A stretch of DNA of 64,000 bases from Chryseobacterium indologenes (lineage in GTDB: Bacteria > Bacteroidota > Bacteroidia > Flavobacteriales > Weeksellaceae). A program made the translations under genes and the position numbers. The stretch is from NCBI GenBank assembly GCA_002439165.1, contig DJTE01000011.1, positions 174,348 through 238,347 of the forward strand, given 5' to 3'. The notes beneath the pieces are model-generated. The model was not told the origin of the DNA and searched no databases. It worked only from the letters and a program-made list of their open reading frames with translations. Position 1 is the stretch's first letter. Each line of letters starts with the position of its first letter. Shown piece after piece: positions 1 to 8,728 of this stretch.

Positions 1-54
1 ACCTCATCTGCCACTATTTTTTTTTAGGTGTAAATATAAAATTGAACAAACCTC

Positions 55-2022
55 ATGAAAAGAAGCTATTACCAAAACTCAATTGAAAACTTTATAAAAG
101 AAGATTCAAATTCAATCTTTGGACAACTCTCAATAAATCATCAGCATAATTTAGAAGACCTTCAAAAAAATGCATGGATCAAACAAATTGATATATTAAA
201 AAAAACGCTTAATCGTTTAAATGGAAGTATTTATTTCGAATTTTCTATTCCTAGAATGGGAAAAAGGGTTGATAATGTTATAATTGTTAATGATCTTATT
301 TTTGTAATTGAATTTAAAATTGGAGACGAGCAGTATTCAAATTATGCACAAAATCAAACCATTGATTATTGCTTAGATTTAATAAATTTCCATGAAGGAA
401 GCCATAATAAAACTATTATTCCCATTCTTGTTGCAACTAAAGCAAGTGAGCAAAATTACGACTTTTGTAAAGCAAAATCTTTGGAAAAGTGCATTCTATG
501 TAACGAAGAAACTTTTCAAAGTACTTTAAATAAAATTATAGAAAATTATTCCTCTAATCATAATTTTGATTTTTCGATTTGGGAAAATAGTGCTTATAAA
601 CCAACTCCTACAATTATCGAAGCTGCACAAGCCCTTTATAAGGGTCACAATGTAAAAGAAATTTCAAGAAGTGATTCTGGTGTCATTAATTTATCTAAAA
701 CAACCGACTCTATTAGTAAGATTATTGAGAAATCTAAAGCAAATAATCTAAAGTCAATTTGTTTTTTAACTGGGGTTCCTGGCGCAGGAAAAACATTAGC
801 AGGTCTAAATATTGCAAATGAAAGATTAAAAACAGATGAGTCAGAACACTCTGTCTTTCTTTCTGGTAATGGCCCTTTAGTTGACGTGCTTCGTGAAGCT
901 TTGGCTAGAGATTCTGTTGAAACTGCGAAAGCAAGAGGTGAAAAACTAAACAAATCTCAAGCTGAAAGAGAAGCAAAATCTTTTATTCAAAATATACATC
1001 ATTTTAGAGACGATAATTTAAAAACAGAAAAAGCACCAATAGAAAAAGTTGTTATTTTTGATGAAGCGCAAAGGGCTTGGCAAAAAAAACAAGTATCAAA
1101 ATTCATGAAAACTAAAAAAGGGATAGAAAATTTTGATATCTCTGAGCCTGAATATTTGATTAGTGTTATGGATCGTCATGATGATTGGTGTACGATTGTC
1201 TGTTTAATTGGAGGTGGGCAAGAGATTAATATTGGGGAAGCTGGAGTTTCAGAATGGATTGAATCTTTAAAAAACAAATTTCAAAATTGGGAAATTTACT
1301 ACTCTACTAAGATATTATCGGAAAACTCTACCTATTTAAATGATCCTGAACTTTTAACTTGGTTACAAAATAATGGAAATAAGGAAGACGATTTGCATTT
1401 ATCTGTATCAATTCGTTCGTTTAGGAGTGAAAAAGTTGCATTATTAATACAGTATATTTTAGAAAACAAACATGAAGAAGCCAAACAAACGTACAATTCA
1501 TTAAAAGAAAATTATCCAATTTACTTAACTCGTGATTTAAATAAAGCAAAATCATGGTTAAAAAATTCTGCTAAAGGAACCGAAAGAATTGGAATTGTTG
1601 CAAGTTCTGGTGGAAGAAGATTAAGAGCTGAGGGAATAGATGTAAAAAATAAAATTTCACCTGCTGATTGGTTTTTAAATACAAATGAGGATATTAGATC
1701 ATCATATTTTCTTGAAGATATCGCTACTGAATTTGATATTCAAGGACTTGAAATTGATTTTACATGTTTAGCTTGGGATATTAATTTATACTATGATAAT
1801 GGTTGGAATTTTCAAAATTTCAAAGGTTCTAAATGGCAAAATATTAATCAAGACTCAATTAAAAATTATTTGTTAAATTCTTATCGGGTCCTCTTAACTA
1901 GAGCAAGGCAGGGAATGATTATTTATGTTCCTAACGTAGACAACACAGATTGGACTAGACCAAAAGAGAAATATGATTCTACATATAATTACTTAAAATA
2001 TAGTGGTATAGATATACTTTAA
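55..2022 (+). CDS. Schlafen group 3/DUF2075-type helicase with N-terminal PD-(D/E)XK-like nuclease domain
   Basis: This 655-aa protein has two parts. Residues about 55-95 carry a PD-(D/E)XK-like signature: E61/E63, then RVD with D73 in a beta strand, then E86-x-K88 (EFK). The rest is a superfamily I-type ATPase: Walker A GVPGAGKT near residue 240, Walker B VVIFDEAQ near 332-339, and a C-terminal helicase motif YRVLLTRARQGM near 625. This matches DUF2075, now called the Schlafen group 3 DNA/RNA helicase domain. Such stand-alone nuclease-helicases occur in defence islands, so an antiphage or nucleic-acid-processing role is inferred, not shown. The gene is far more AT-rich than its right-hand neighbours, which suggests transfer. 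It lies at the window edge, so any partner genes to the left are unseen. Confidence 0.75.
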   Translation: MKRSYYQNSIENFIKEDSNSIFGQLSINHQHNLEDLQKNAWIKQIDILKKTLNRLNGSIYFEFSIPRMGKRVDNVIIVNDLIFVIEFKIGDEQYSNYAQNQTIDYCLDLINFHEGSHNKTIIPILVATKASEQNYDFCKAKSLEKCILCNEETFQSTLNKIIENYSSNHNFDFSIWENSAYKPTPTIIEAAQALYKGHNVKEISRSDSGVINLSKTTDSISKIIEKSKANNLKSICFLTGVPGAGKTLAGLNIANERLKTDESEHSVFLSGNGPLVDVLREALARDSVETAKARGEKLNKSQAEREAKSFIQNIHHFRDDNLKTEKAPIEKVVIFDEAQRAWQKKQVSKFMKTKKGIENFDISEPEYLISVMDRHDDWCTIVCLIGGGQEINIGEAGVSEWIESLKNKFQNWEIYYSTKILSENSTYLNDPELLTWLQNNGNKEDDLHLSVSIRSFRSEKVALLIQYILENKHEEAKQTYNSLKENYPIYLTRDLNKAKSWLKNSAKGTERIGIVASSGGRRLRAEGIDVKNKISPADWFLNTNEDIRSSYFLEDIATEFDIQGLEIDFTCLAWDINLYYDNGWNFQNFKGSKWQNINQDSIKNYLLNSYRVLLTRARQGMIIYVPNVDNTDWTRPKEKYDSTYNYLKYSGIDIL

Positions 2023-2081
2023 CGCTGTACAAAGATGAATACACCATAAAAGCAATGGAAAGCAAAGAAAAAATAATATAG

Positions 2082-2930
2082 ATGTACATAGGAAGCACAG
2101 CGAAAGAAAGACCGGACCGTTTTGTGGTGATAGAAAATGAAGATTCTGCCACGGATATTTTGGAATTAATGCAGGAAAAAAAGGTTTTCAATCTGATTCT
2201 GGATGGGAAAACCTGTGATAGAGTTATTTTTGAACTTCCCGAATTCAAAGAAGTCTTCGGAAATATCAATATCATTTACCTTTCGAATTTTGATATTGAT
2301 CAAAGCGAGATTTTGTATGCCCTGAAAAATGCCGTTCGTCTTGAAATCAGAAAATGTACCTACAAAGGCAAAGAACCGATTGACTGGACTGTTTTTACAC
2401 GGTTGGAAGAAGTTTTTACTCCTTATTCAAAGCGGTTTGTCAATCTGTTTACACATCCGGCACTGAGAACTATTTTCATTGAAAAATTTACGGAAGAAAA
2501 CTACCGGTTTCCCCAAAATGAAATCCTGGAAACCCTGTCCATTGAAGGCAGTATTTCCTGTGATTGGTCCACGCTTACTCATTTTAGTAAATTAGAAGCA
2601 CTGTACCTGTCAGAGATTAAGTCTTTAATATCAATCTCGTGGCTTGCCAATTTAAAAACATTAAAAGAGCTGGATCTAAGCTTTTGCAAAAATGTTGAGA
2701 ACATTATAGAATCCGTTTCAGAGGTTAAAACCCTTACATCTCTTCATCTTTTTCAGAGCGGAGTTATAGAATCTCTGCAAAGCTTAACCAGTCTTACGAA
2801 CCTGGAAGAATTGATTATTGAAAATAAAGGAAAATTACCGGACAAAAACATTTCTTTTCTAGATAAAATCCCTAACCTGGAATACAGCATTGAGATTGGA
2901 AGTTTTGGTGCAGGAAAGTCCCGGCCTTAA
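2082..2930 (+). CDS. Leucine-rich-repeat-like protein, function unknown
   Basis: This 282-aa protein has no signal peptide or membrane segment. Its second half shows irregular leucine-rich repeats, with units such as LTHFSKLEALYLSEI, LANLKTLKELDLSFC, VKTLTSLHLFQSG and LTSLTNLEELIIEN at about residues 160-265. Such repeats form a curved solenoid for protein binding. The first 70 residues look like a separate small domain (DRFVVIENEDSATDILELMQEKK). An earlier ATG at 2055 hits a stop within nine codons, so 2082 is the start. Base composition is already like the host genome here, so the transition from the AT-rich helicase gene falls near 2023-2081. Partner and role are unknown. Confidence 0.7.
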   Translation: MYIGSTAKERPDRFVVIENEDSATDILELMQEKKVFNLILDGKTCDRVIFELPEFKEVFGNINIIYLSNFDIDQSEILYALKNAVRLEIRKCTYKGKEPIDWTVFTRLEEVFTPYSKRFVNLFTHPALRTIFIEKFTEENYRFPQNEILETLSIEGSISCDWSTLTHFSKLEALYLSEIKSLISISWLANLKTLKELDLSFCKNVENIIESVSEVKTLTSLHLFQSGVIESLQSLTSLTNLEELIIENKGKLPDKNISFLDKIPNLEYSIEIGSFGAGKSRP

Positions 2931-3023
2931 TCTTTAATAAGAATGCTTCCGGAATTCATCATAGGTATTTTGTCTATATTTACATGCTCTAAGATAATAC
3001 AGTTTGAAAAATATAAGAGTTTG

Positions 3024-5231
3024 ATGTACAGGTTATTATTGATATTCACTTTGCTTGTTTTTCCGTTTTTTGCTCACGCACAGGATGCTTTAAGCAAATT
3101 GGAGAAGGAATATAACAATACCTCAAACCAAACAGCAGAAAGGCTAAACCTGGCTCCCAAATATGCCAAAGCATTATTTCTGCATAATAACAAAGATCAG
3201 TCGTACCAGATTCTAAATGCCAATATTCCCATTGCCGTCAGACAGAAGGATGGAAAATATGCCACCATTTTATATGCAGTTCAGGCAATGAATTACCGGC
3301 TTGACAATAAAGAAAGCGAATCTTCAAAAAGTCTGGACCTGGCTAAAATATATAGCTTAAAAACAGATAATAACGAATCGAAAGGGTATTTTGAATATGC
3401 AAAGGGATGGATTTTAATCCGTAACAATAGAACAACAGAGGCCGTTGCCGCATACCTGAAAGCGATTGACTATTACGAGAGCTCACCAACCACTTCTACC
3501 CTGTACGGAAGATTTGCTACAACAGTTAAAGAACTGTCCGCAATCTATTCTAACCTGAATGAATACCAGCTGGAAGAAAAATACAGCAAGCAGTTTCTGG
3601 TGCTTGCATCCAGGCAGAATGATCCCAATCTGATCTTTGATGCGTACATGCGAATGGGGTATGTATACGAACAGAAATACATTCAGAATCCGTCTGATGT
3701 GGATTCGAGAAATAAAGCAGAGCAGTATTATCTTCAGGCAATTACGACTTTCAACAAAAACAGGGATGCGATGCTCAACAAAAGTAATCTCTCCTATGCT
3801 GCTATCAATCTGGCCAACCTGTACACCGGTTTTGAAAGAGATAAAGCAATGAAATATGCCCGGCTGGCTAATCAGGTGAGTCTTGAAACCGGCGATGCCA
3901 TTCATATCGCTTCTTCATTTGGAATTCTGGCAGAGCTGGCCATACAGGATAAAAACTATGATTTAGCCAAGTCTTATTTCCTGAAAGCTTCAATGGAAAT
4001 CGGGAAAAGCCCGGTGAGAGATCACAACATAGAACTCTCGATTCTTGAATCTCTGTCCCGGATCAGCGAAGAGCAGGGCAATTACAAAGAAGCACTGACT
4101 TATTATAAAAGTTATGTAGATAAGTATAAAAGCGTTTATGACCAGGAAAAACTGGATATTACCAAAAGACTGGAATCACAGTTTGAGAAAGAACGGCAGG
4201 AACAGAAATATATAAAACTACAACTGGAAAGCGATAAAAAAGCACAGCAGATTAAACTGATCAATATTCTTCGGGCACAGCGCGAACAGGTTTATAACAA
4301 CTTAAAACTGGTGGAGGAAAATCAGCGGGAACGGCTGAAATTTTCAGAGCTTGAGTCCGAAAAAAGAGCACAGCAGCTTCGCCTGGCAAAATTAGAAACC
4401 AGGCAGAAAAACAATGATATCAACAACTACAAAAAACTGCTGGCCTTCAAAGAAAAGATCAGTACTTATTATATCATTTTTATTGTGATCTCCGTGGTGC
4501 TGATCATCCTGTTGCTCTATGCCTATAAACAGCGGGCTAATTCGATGAAGCAGAGAGACGAACTGTTTGCTCTGGCCCTGGAAAAAGAGAAACAGAATTC
4601 AAAAATATCCACGCTTACGGCACTGCTGGAAGGGCAGGAACAGGAGCGTGGCCGCCTGGCCCGTGATCTTCATGACGGATTGGGCGGCTTGCTTTCAGGA
4701 ACCAAACTTCAGTTGTCTTCTTTAGATTCCCACCAGTCAGGAAGCATAAAAGAAGGAATTTCAAAATCGATCATCCAGATCGATGGTGCTGTGGAAGAAC
4801 TGAGACGTGTAGCACACAATTTAATGCCCGATTTACTTATAAAATACGGTTTGGAAGCAGCCATTAAGGAATTTGCCTCCCGGATGTCCAGTAATGCACT
4901 GGAAATTCATACCGAATTTATCGGTTACACAGATTCCCTGTCGGAAGAAAGACAGCTGATCATATACAGGATCATTCAGGAACTGGTAAACAACGCGATC
5001 AAACATGCCGATGCTTCCGAAATTATTATCCAGATCAGTGAAGAAGATGATGTTTTAAATCTTACGGTAGAGGATAATGGCAAAGGTTTCGACCCGACAG
5101 TTTCAGAAGTAAGAAAAACAGCAGGTTTCCATAATATAGAATCAAGAGTCCGGTTTTTAAAAGGAACGATGAATATCACCTCCGAACTGAATATCGGGAC
5201 CAGTATAGAACTTCAAATTCCTATTCATTAA
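3024..5231 (+). CDS. Two-component sensor histidine kinase with periplasmic TPR repeats (NarL/DesK-type, HisKA_3)
   Basis: The frame is open from 2943, but starting at the ATG at 3024 gives a clean signal peptide (MYRLLLIFTLLVFPFFAHAQ) and a 735-aa protein. Residues about 20-370 are tetratricopeptide-like helical repeats, followed by a charged coiled coil (about 370-475) and one membrane helix near 482-501 (YIIFIVISVVLIILLLYAYK). The cytoplasmic part has the HisKA_3 phospho-acceptor box RLARDLHDGLGG (His near 550) and an HATPase_c domain with an N box near ELVNNAIKHA and a G1 box DNGKGFDP. It should autophosphorylate and pass phosphate to the regulator encoded 3 bp downstream. The TPR sensor suggests a protein or peptide signal, which is not identifiable here. 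Confidence 0.88.
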   Translation: MYRLLLIFTLLVFPFFAHAQDALSKLEKEYNNTSNQTAERLNLAPKYAKALFLHNNKDQSYQILNANIPIAVRQKDGKYATILYAVQAMNYRLDNKESESSKSLDLAKIYSLKTDNNESKGYFEYAKGWILIRNNRTTEAVAAYLKAIDYYESSPTTSTLYGRFATTVKELSAIYSNLNEYQLEEKYSKQFLVLASRQNDPNLIFDAYMRMGYVYEQKYIQNPSDVDSRNKAEQYYLQAITTFNKNRDAMLNKSNLSYAAINLANLYTGFERDKAMKYARLANQVSLETGDAIHIASSFGILAELAIQDKNYDLAKSYFLKASMEIGKSPVRDHNIELSILESLSRISEEQGNYKEALTYYKSYVDKYKSVYDQEKLDITKRLESQFEKERQEQKYIKLQLESDKKAQQIKLINILRAQREQVYNNLKLVEENQRERLKFSELESEKRAQQLRLAKLETRQKNNDINNYKKLLAFKEKISTYYIIFIVISVVLIILLLYAYKQRANSMKQRDELFALALEKEKQNSKISTLTALLEGQEQERGRLARDLHDGLGGLLSGTKLQLSSLDSHQSGSIKEGISKSIIQIDGAVEELRRVAHNLMPDLLIKYGLEAAIKEFASRMSSNALEIHTEFIGYTDSLSEERQLIIYRIIQELVNNAIKHADASEIIIQISEEDDVLNLTVEDNGKGFDPTVSEVRKTAGFHNIESRVRFLKGTMNITSELNIGTSIELQIPIH

Positions 5232-5234
5232 ACC

Positions 5235-5864
5235 ATGATAAAAGTAGCTATAACAGACGATCATCCGCTTCTATTGGAAGGGCTGAAGAATATTTTAGAA
5301 AACAGCGATAGCATAGATGTGGTCGACTGTTTCAGAAACGTTTCCGAAATGAATGAGGGCCTGGCAAAGCAGTCCGTTGATATTTTGCTTTTGGACATTA
5401 ATCTGGCAGATACCAACAGCATCGAACTCATCAGACCTCTGAAGAAAAAATATGTAAACCTTCAGATTATTATGCTTAGCGTTCACAATGAGCTGCCTGT
5501 GATCAACAGTACTCTGGCAGAAGGCGCTTTGGGATACATTCAGAAAAATGCTTCAGTTTCCGAAATCCTGGAAGGGATTGCTGACGTATATACCGGCCGG
5601 CGGTTTTTATGTTCACAGACCAGATCTGTTCTGGAGAAAAAATCATCCAGCGGATTAAATCAGGTTCCGAAACTTACCCGGAGAGAAAAAGAGATTTTAG
5701 GCGAAGCAGCAAAAGGTCTTACGACGAATCAAATGGCAGAAAAACTTTTTATCAGTCCGCATACCGTAGAAAGCCACCGGAAAAATCTTATTGAAAAATT
5801 TCAGACAGCCAATCTGAGTTCAGCCATTAAATTGGCCATAGAATACGGTTTGATTATTGAATAA
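5235..5864 (+). CDS. NarL/FixJ-family response regulator with LuxR-type HTH
   Basis: This 209-aa regulator has a receiver domain (about 1-120) with acidic pocket DD (D8/D9), phospho-acceptor D54 in LLLDINLAD and the conserved lysine in GYIQKNAS. A LuxR-type helix-turn-helix follows at about 145-205 (LTRREKEILGEAAKGLTTNQ, then SPHTVESHRKN). It starts 3 bp after the TPR histidine kinase gene, so the two form a cognate two-component pair made from one transcript. The target genes cannot be read from the sequence. A strong hairpin terminator follows at 5883. Confidence 0.92.
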   Translation: MIKVAITDDHPLLLEGLKNILENSDSIDVVDCFRNVSEMNEGLAKQSVDILLLDINLADTNSIELIRPLKKKYVNLQIIMLSVHNELPVINSTLAEGALGYIQKNASVSEILEGIADVYTGRRFLCSQTRSVLEKKSSSGLNQVPKLTRREKEILGEAAKGLTTNQMAEKLFISPHTVESHRKNLIEKFQTANLSSAIKLAIEYGLIIE

Positions 5865-5882
5865 CCGGTTTCTCTATTCAAC

Positions 5883-5920
5883 AAAAAGGTCCGCTTACAT
5901 CGTAAAAGCAGACCTTTTTT
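5883..5920. terminator. Bidirectional intrinsic terminator
   Basis: AAAAAGGTCCGC pairs with GCAGACCTTTTT (one G-U pair) around a short loop. Both strands end in a T-run. It separates the convergent response-regulator gene and the 188-aa secreted-protein gene. Confidence 0.8.
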
Positions 5921-5950
5921 ATATAAAATCAAATAATTAGGTGTCTCTCA

Positions 5951-6517
5951 TTAATCTTTGAACCTCAGCGCAGCCTGGAACAGATTTTTCTTTCCTGTTA
6001 AATCATATTCCTCGTTATATACAGGCTCGTACATCAGCAGGTAAACTCTCCCGTCAAAATCTTTCAGGCTGACAGGCTGATCCGTCATAATATCATAAAA
6101 TCTTGTAACCGTGCGGGTGCCCGTCCACTGTTTTAAATTACCCTTAGGATTTTTATCGAATCTGTGATCTTTAGCATCGGTATAATACCAGTACGACGGT
6201 GCCTGATCCATCAGGAACAGCTCCTGGTTCTTATTATAAAGTTCCTCTGCCATACCTGTATTCTGAAACCAAGGAACCTCAGCACTGTAAATACCTAAAG
6301 CAGCCGCGTAAATATCCTTATCCGTGGTAGCTCCCACTAAAAAGCCCTCGAGATTTGTAGAGGTAATTTCGAACTGGAAAGGAGTTTTTTTCAGATCATA
6401 GACATCATTGACCGGCTTGATTACTTTTCCGTCCTGTTTGATAACTACTTTCAGCGACTGTGCAAAAGTCATTAAACTTAATAAAGAAAAAAGGAGGGTT
6501 AAACTTATTCTTTTCAT
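5951..6517 (-). CDS. Secreted protein of unknown function
   Basis: This 188-aa protein has a signal peptide MKRISLTLLFSLLSLMTFAQ with a likely cut after AQ, so it is exported to the periplasm or beyond. The mature part (about 168 aa) is rich in aromatics and acids (SYWYYTDAKDHRF, YLLMYEPVYNEEYDL) and starts with a strand-rich segment (LKVVIKQDGKVIKPVNDVYD) that could be a small beta-sandwich. I recognise no family. A TATCTTTG promoter element lies 22 bp upstream, so it is probably transcribed alone. Confidence 0.7.
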   Translation of the reverse strand: MKRISLTLLFSLLSLMTFAQSLKVVIKQDGKVIKPVNDVYDLKKTPFQFEITSTNLEGFLVGATTDKDIYAAALGIYSAEVPWFQNTGMAEELYNKNQELFLMDQAPSYWYYTDAKDHRFDKNPKGNLKQWTGTRTVTRFYDIMTDQPVSLKDFDGRVYLLMYEPVYNEEYDLTGKKNLFQAALRFKD

Positions 6518-6538
6518 TGGATATCTTTAAACTGCTGC

Positions 6539-6546
6539 AAAGATAT
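6539..6546 (-). promoter_or_regulatory. Flavobacterial -7 element (TATCTTTG)
   Basis: Read on the minus strand this is TATCTTTG, matching TAnnTTTG, 22 bp before the start of the 188-aa secreted protein. No good TTG -33 element lies at the usual 17-23 bp spacing, so the call rests on the -7 box alone. Confidence 0.4.
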
Positions 6547-6660
6547 CGGACTTTGGTCCTGTAAACACTGGCTGGTTTCAGGGGTTTTTCAGCTTAATTA
6601 ATCTCAGACCGGCATCTTCAGTACCTATATTCCGGTCTCCATTTCCCATTCTTCCATCAA

Positions 6661-7743
6661 CTAAAACAGCCCGGCCTTCAGCTGAATTCTGATGAAAGCG
6701 GTTTTCTGCTTTTTCCCCTTTGATGAAGCTGAATTAGCAGGATAAACCTCGGCATAAAAGGTCCTGTCATCCAGCCAGAAAGCTTTTGTTTCGTCAGCTA
6801 TTTTGAAGGTGGTAAAATTCACGTACAGAAGGGTTTCCTGAACATGACTTTCCCCCGGATATTCCCCGATTTCAAAATTACTTCCCGTATCATCATTGAC
6901 AGAGACGGAAGAAACTCTGTTTTTACCTGGAAGAATCTGGGGATAACCTGCGGTAAACAGCCGGAATTTATCCATAGGATCCGTAGATGTTGCATCATAA
7001 AAAGAATAATAGGTACCAGGAACATCTATGGAATGTTCTCTGAAAACCTCTAACCCCAGATAAGGCGACCGCCCTATATATTCATTCAATAAAGGACCGT
7101 CTTCCGTAGAAACATTTTCATGCTGTATAATCACAGGTTCTTTAGCGTTTTCTGTGAATACCCAGTTGTCGCCTTTCAGCTTTATATAAGGGTTCTTTAC
7201 CAAAACTTCATTGATACGCTTTTTATAAGCTGCATCAAATTCCTGCCCGGAAACTTCTGTTATCATACCGTATTTGCTGAACGATTTATTTTTTAGATCC
7301 TGGGCCCCTTTAAACATACTGCTTCTGATCTCATCAAGATTCACTCCCTGCAAAGTCAGTTCGGATGCTGCCGTAAATTCGGATTTCAGCACAAAAGCTT
7401 CAATGCTGTTTGAAATGTTATTGTTAATACTGTAATGAATGGAGTAGAAGTCATCAAATTCCTCAAATCCATAGTAATTATCCAGTTTATTGTAAGCAAT
7501 CTTCAGATGGGCAGCATCTTTATTCGGGGCTGTGAAAAACTGTACGGAGTCCAGCCTGGTAAATAGCTGAAAAGGGACCTCCTGCACATTATCTACTCCT
7601 TTTATCTTTTTAAAATCGGCAAATGTAATCGCTTTCTGTGCCATTTCAGTCTTTAGCTGATTCGTATCTGACGTTTTATTTTTTTGGTTGCATCCTGCCA
7701 AAACCGCCATAGAGAATATAAAGGATGGATATAAGATTTTCAT
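6661..7743 (-). CDS. Lipoprotein of unknown function
   Basis: This 360-aa protein begins with a lipoprotein signal peptide ending in lipobox LAGC (MKILYPSFIFSMAVLAGC), so Cys18 should be lipidated and the protein anchored in the inner or outer membrane. The mature part has no recognisable domain. It contains acidic strand-rich stretches (YYGFEEFDDFYSIHYSINN) and a C-terminal half with many aromatic residues (FWLDDRTFYAEVYP). It is flanked by other exported proteins of unknown function but not in a tight operon with them. A complete TTG-20 bp-TACTTTTG promoter sits just upstream. Confidence 0.7.
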   Translation of the reverse strand: MKILYPSFIFSMAVLAGCNQKNKTSDTNQLKTEMAQKAITFADFKKIKGVDNVQEVPFQLFTRLDSVQFFTAPNKDAAHLKIAYNKLDNYYGFEEFDDFYSIHYSINNNISNSIEAFVLKSEFTAASELTLQGVNLDEIRSSMFKGAQDLKNKSFSKYGMITEVSGQEFDAAYKKRINEVLVKNPYIKLKGDNWVFTENAKEPVIIQHENVSTEDGPLLNEYIGRSPYLGLEVFREHSIDVPGTYYSFYDATSTDPMDKFRLFTAGYPQILPGKNRVSSVSVNDDTGSNFEIGEYPGESHVQETLLYVNFTTFKIADETKAFWLDDRTFYAEVYPANSASSKGKKQKTAFIRIQLKAGLF

Positions 7744-7756
7744 TTATTTTTTTTAG

Positions 7757-7787
7757 CAAAAGTATCGGTAATGAGGGGATTTATCAA
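7757..7787 (-). promoter_or_regulatory. Promoter of the 360-aa lipoprotein gene
   Basis: On the minus strand TTG (7787-7785) is followed after 20 bp by TACTTTTG (7764-7757). This fits the flavobacterial consensus TTG-(17-23)-TAnnTTTG. It ends 13 bp before the start codon, implying a very short leader. Confidence 0.65.
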
Positions 7788-7899
7788 CAAAACTGCTTAA
7801 TATAGGGTATAAATAGCTGAAAACAGGGATATATTGAGCAATCTGATTTAGGCAATTTTACAAACGTTAAATTTAAATAGTGTAAATTATTTTATAGCA

Positions 7900-8463
7900 A
7901 TGAAAAATATAATAACCAGCTTTTCAGTAGCGGTCATTTTACTGACCTCCTGTTCACCTTCTGCCGAAAAAAAAGTACATAAGGACGATTCCGTGGGGAT
8001 AAAAAAAGCAGATACGGCTGCTGTACTTCCTCCTGCAAAGAATGTAACATTAAAAGCAGAAATACCGGCTGACTTCTCAACATTAGTTCCTGTTGATGTG
8101 CTGAACGGTAAAAGCACCAGTGTATATGAAAAATATGGTATTGAGTTTTCCGGCAACTGCTATTCATGCGATTTGGCCAGGCTATCCGTTACAAATAACA
8201 AAATAGTATGGACCAACGTCTGCGATGAAAAAGATACTTTTGAAATCAGCGGTTTTACATTCTCTGATGAAGGAAACAAAACGATTCTGAAAACACAGGA
8301 AAGGACTTATATTTTGACCAAAATAGATCAGGCACCGGTTTACGAACTGGTTATAGAAGGACAGAAGCTGGAATTGAATAACAAAAGAGTATCCCGCTAT
8401 TTTACTACCCAAAAGGCCTTGGCTCTTTTCAAAGAGCATGACTGTGGCGACTTTGAAGGATAG
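7900..8463 (+). CDS. Lipoprotein of unknown function
   Basis: This 187-aa protein has a lipoprotein signal peptide with lipobox LTSC (MKNIITSFSVAVILLTSC). A low-complexity linker follows (about 20-55: SPSAEKKVHKDD, then PPAKNV). The folded part (about 60-187) contains three cysteines in NCYSCDLARL and VCDEKD plus one near the end (HDCGDFEG), which could form disulfides in the periplasm. No family was recognised. It is divergent from the upstream 360-aa lipoprotein gene, with 156 bp between their start codons. Confidence 0.7.
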   Translation: MKNIITSFSVAVILLTSCSPSAEKKVHKDDSVGIKKADTAAVLPPAKNVTLKAEIPADFSTLVPVDVLNGKSTSVYEKYGIEFSGNCYSCDLARLSVTNNKIVWTNVCDEKDTFEISGFTFSDEGNKTILKTQERTYILTKIDQAPVYELVIEGQKLELNNKRVSRYFTTQKALALFKEHDCGDFEG

Positions 8464-8561
8464 CAGAATACTTAACTCTTTTATAAAAATTTTAACAGCT
8501 TTATTCCCTGGGGTTTAAGCAGTATTTTGTAAATTCGTTGTTATCAACAAAATACTTTACT

Positions 8562-8675
8562 ATGGGAAAAGGAGACAAAAAATCGAGAAGAGGTAAGATC
8601 AATTCGGGAAGCTATGGAAAAAGAAGACCGAGGAAATCCTCAAAAAGAGCTGCCGAAAACAAAGCAAAGTCTTAA
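8562..8675 (+). CDS. 30S ribosomal protein THX (37 aa)
   Basis: This tiny gene encodes MGKGDKKSRRGKINSGSYGK followed by RRPRKSSKRAAENKAKS. The pattern MGKGD-K-RRGKI--G-YGK-RP is the signature of bacterial ribosomal protein THX, a very basic peptide that sits in the head of the 30S subunit and stabilises folded 16S rRNA. Fifteen of 37 residues are Lys or Arg. Length and composition fit the family, and an intrinsic terminator begins 5 bp after the stop codon. Confidence 0.9.
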   Translation: MGKGDKKSRRGKINSGSYGKRRPRKSSKRAAENKAKS

Positions 8676-8680
8676 AAGTA

Positions 8681-8712
8681 AAAAGGCCGGAGAAATTTCT
8701 CCGGCCTTTTTC
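8681..8712. terminator. Bidirectional intrinsic terminator
   Basis: AAAAGGCCGGAGAAA pairs with TTTCTCCGGCCTTTT, a nearly perfect long stem flanked by A- and T-runs. It serves the THX gene on the plus strand and the convergent DUF937 gene on the minus strand. Confidence 0.88.
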
Positions 8713-8728
8713 AGGTATACAAATTAAA

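Noticed and set aside
3483..3905. 140-aa minus-strand frame inside the sensor kinase gene
   Set aside because: Shadow frame; the plus strand encodes TPR repeats and a complete kinase.
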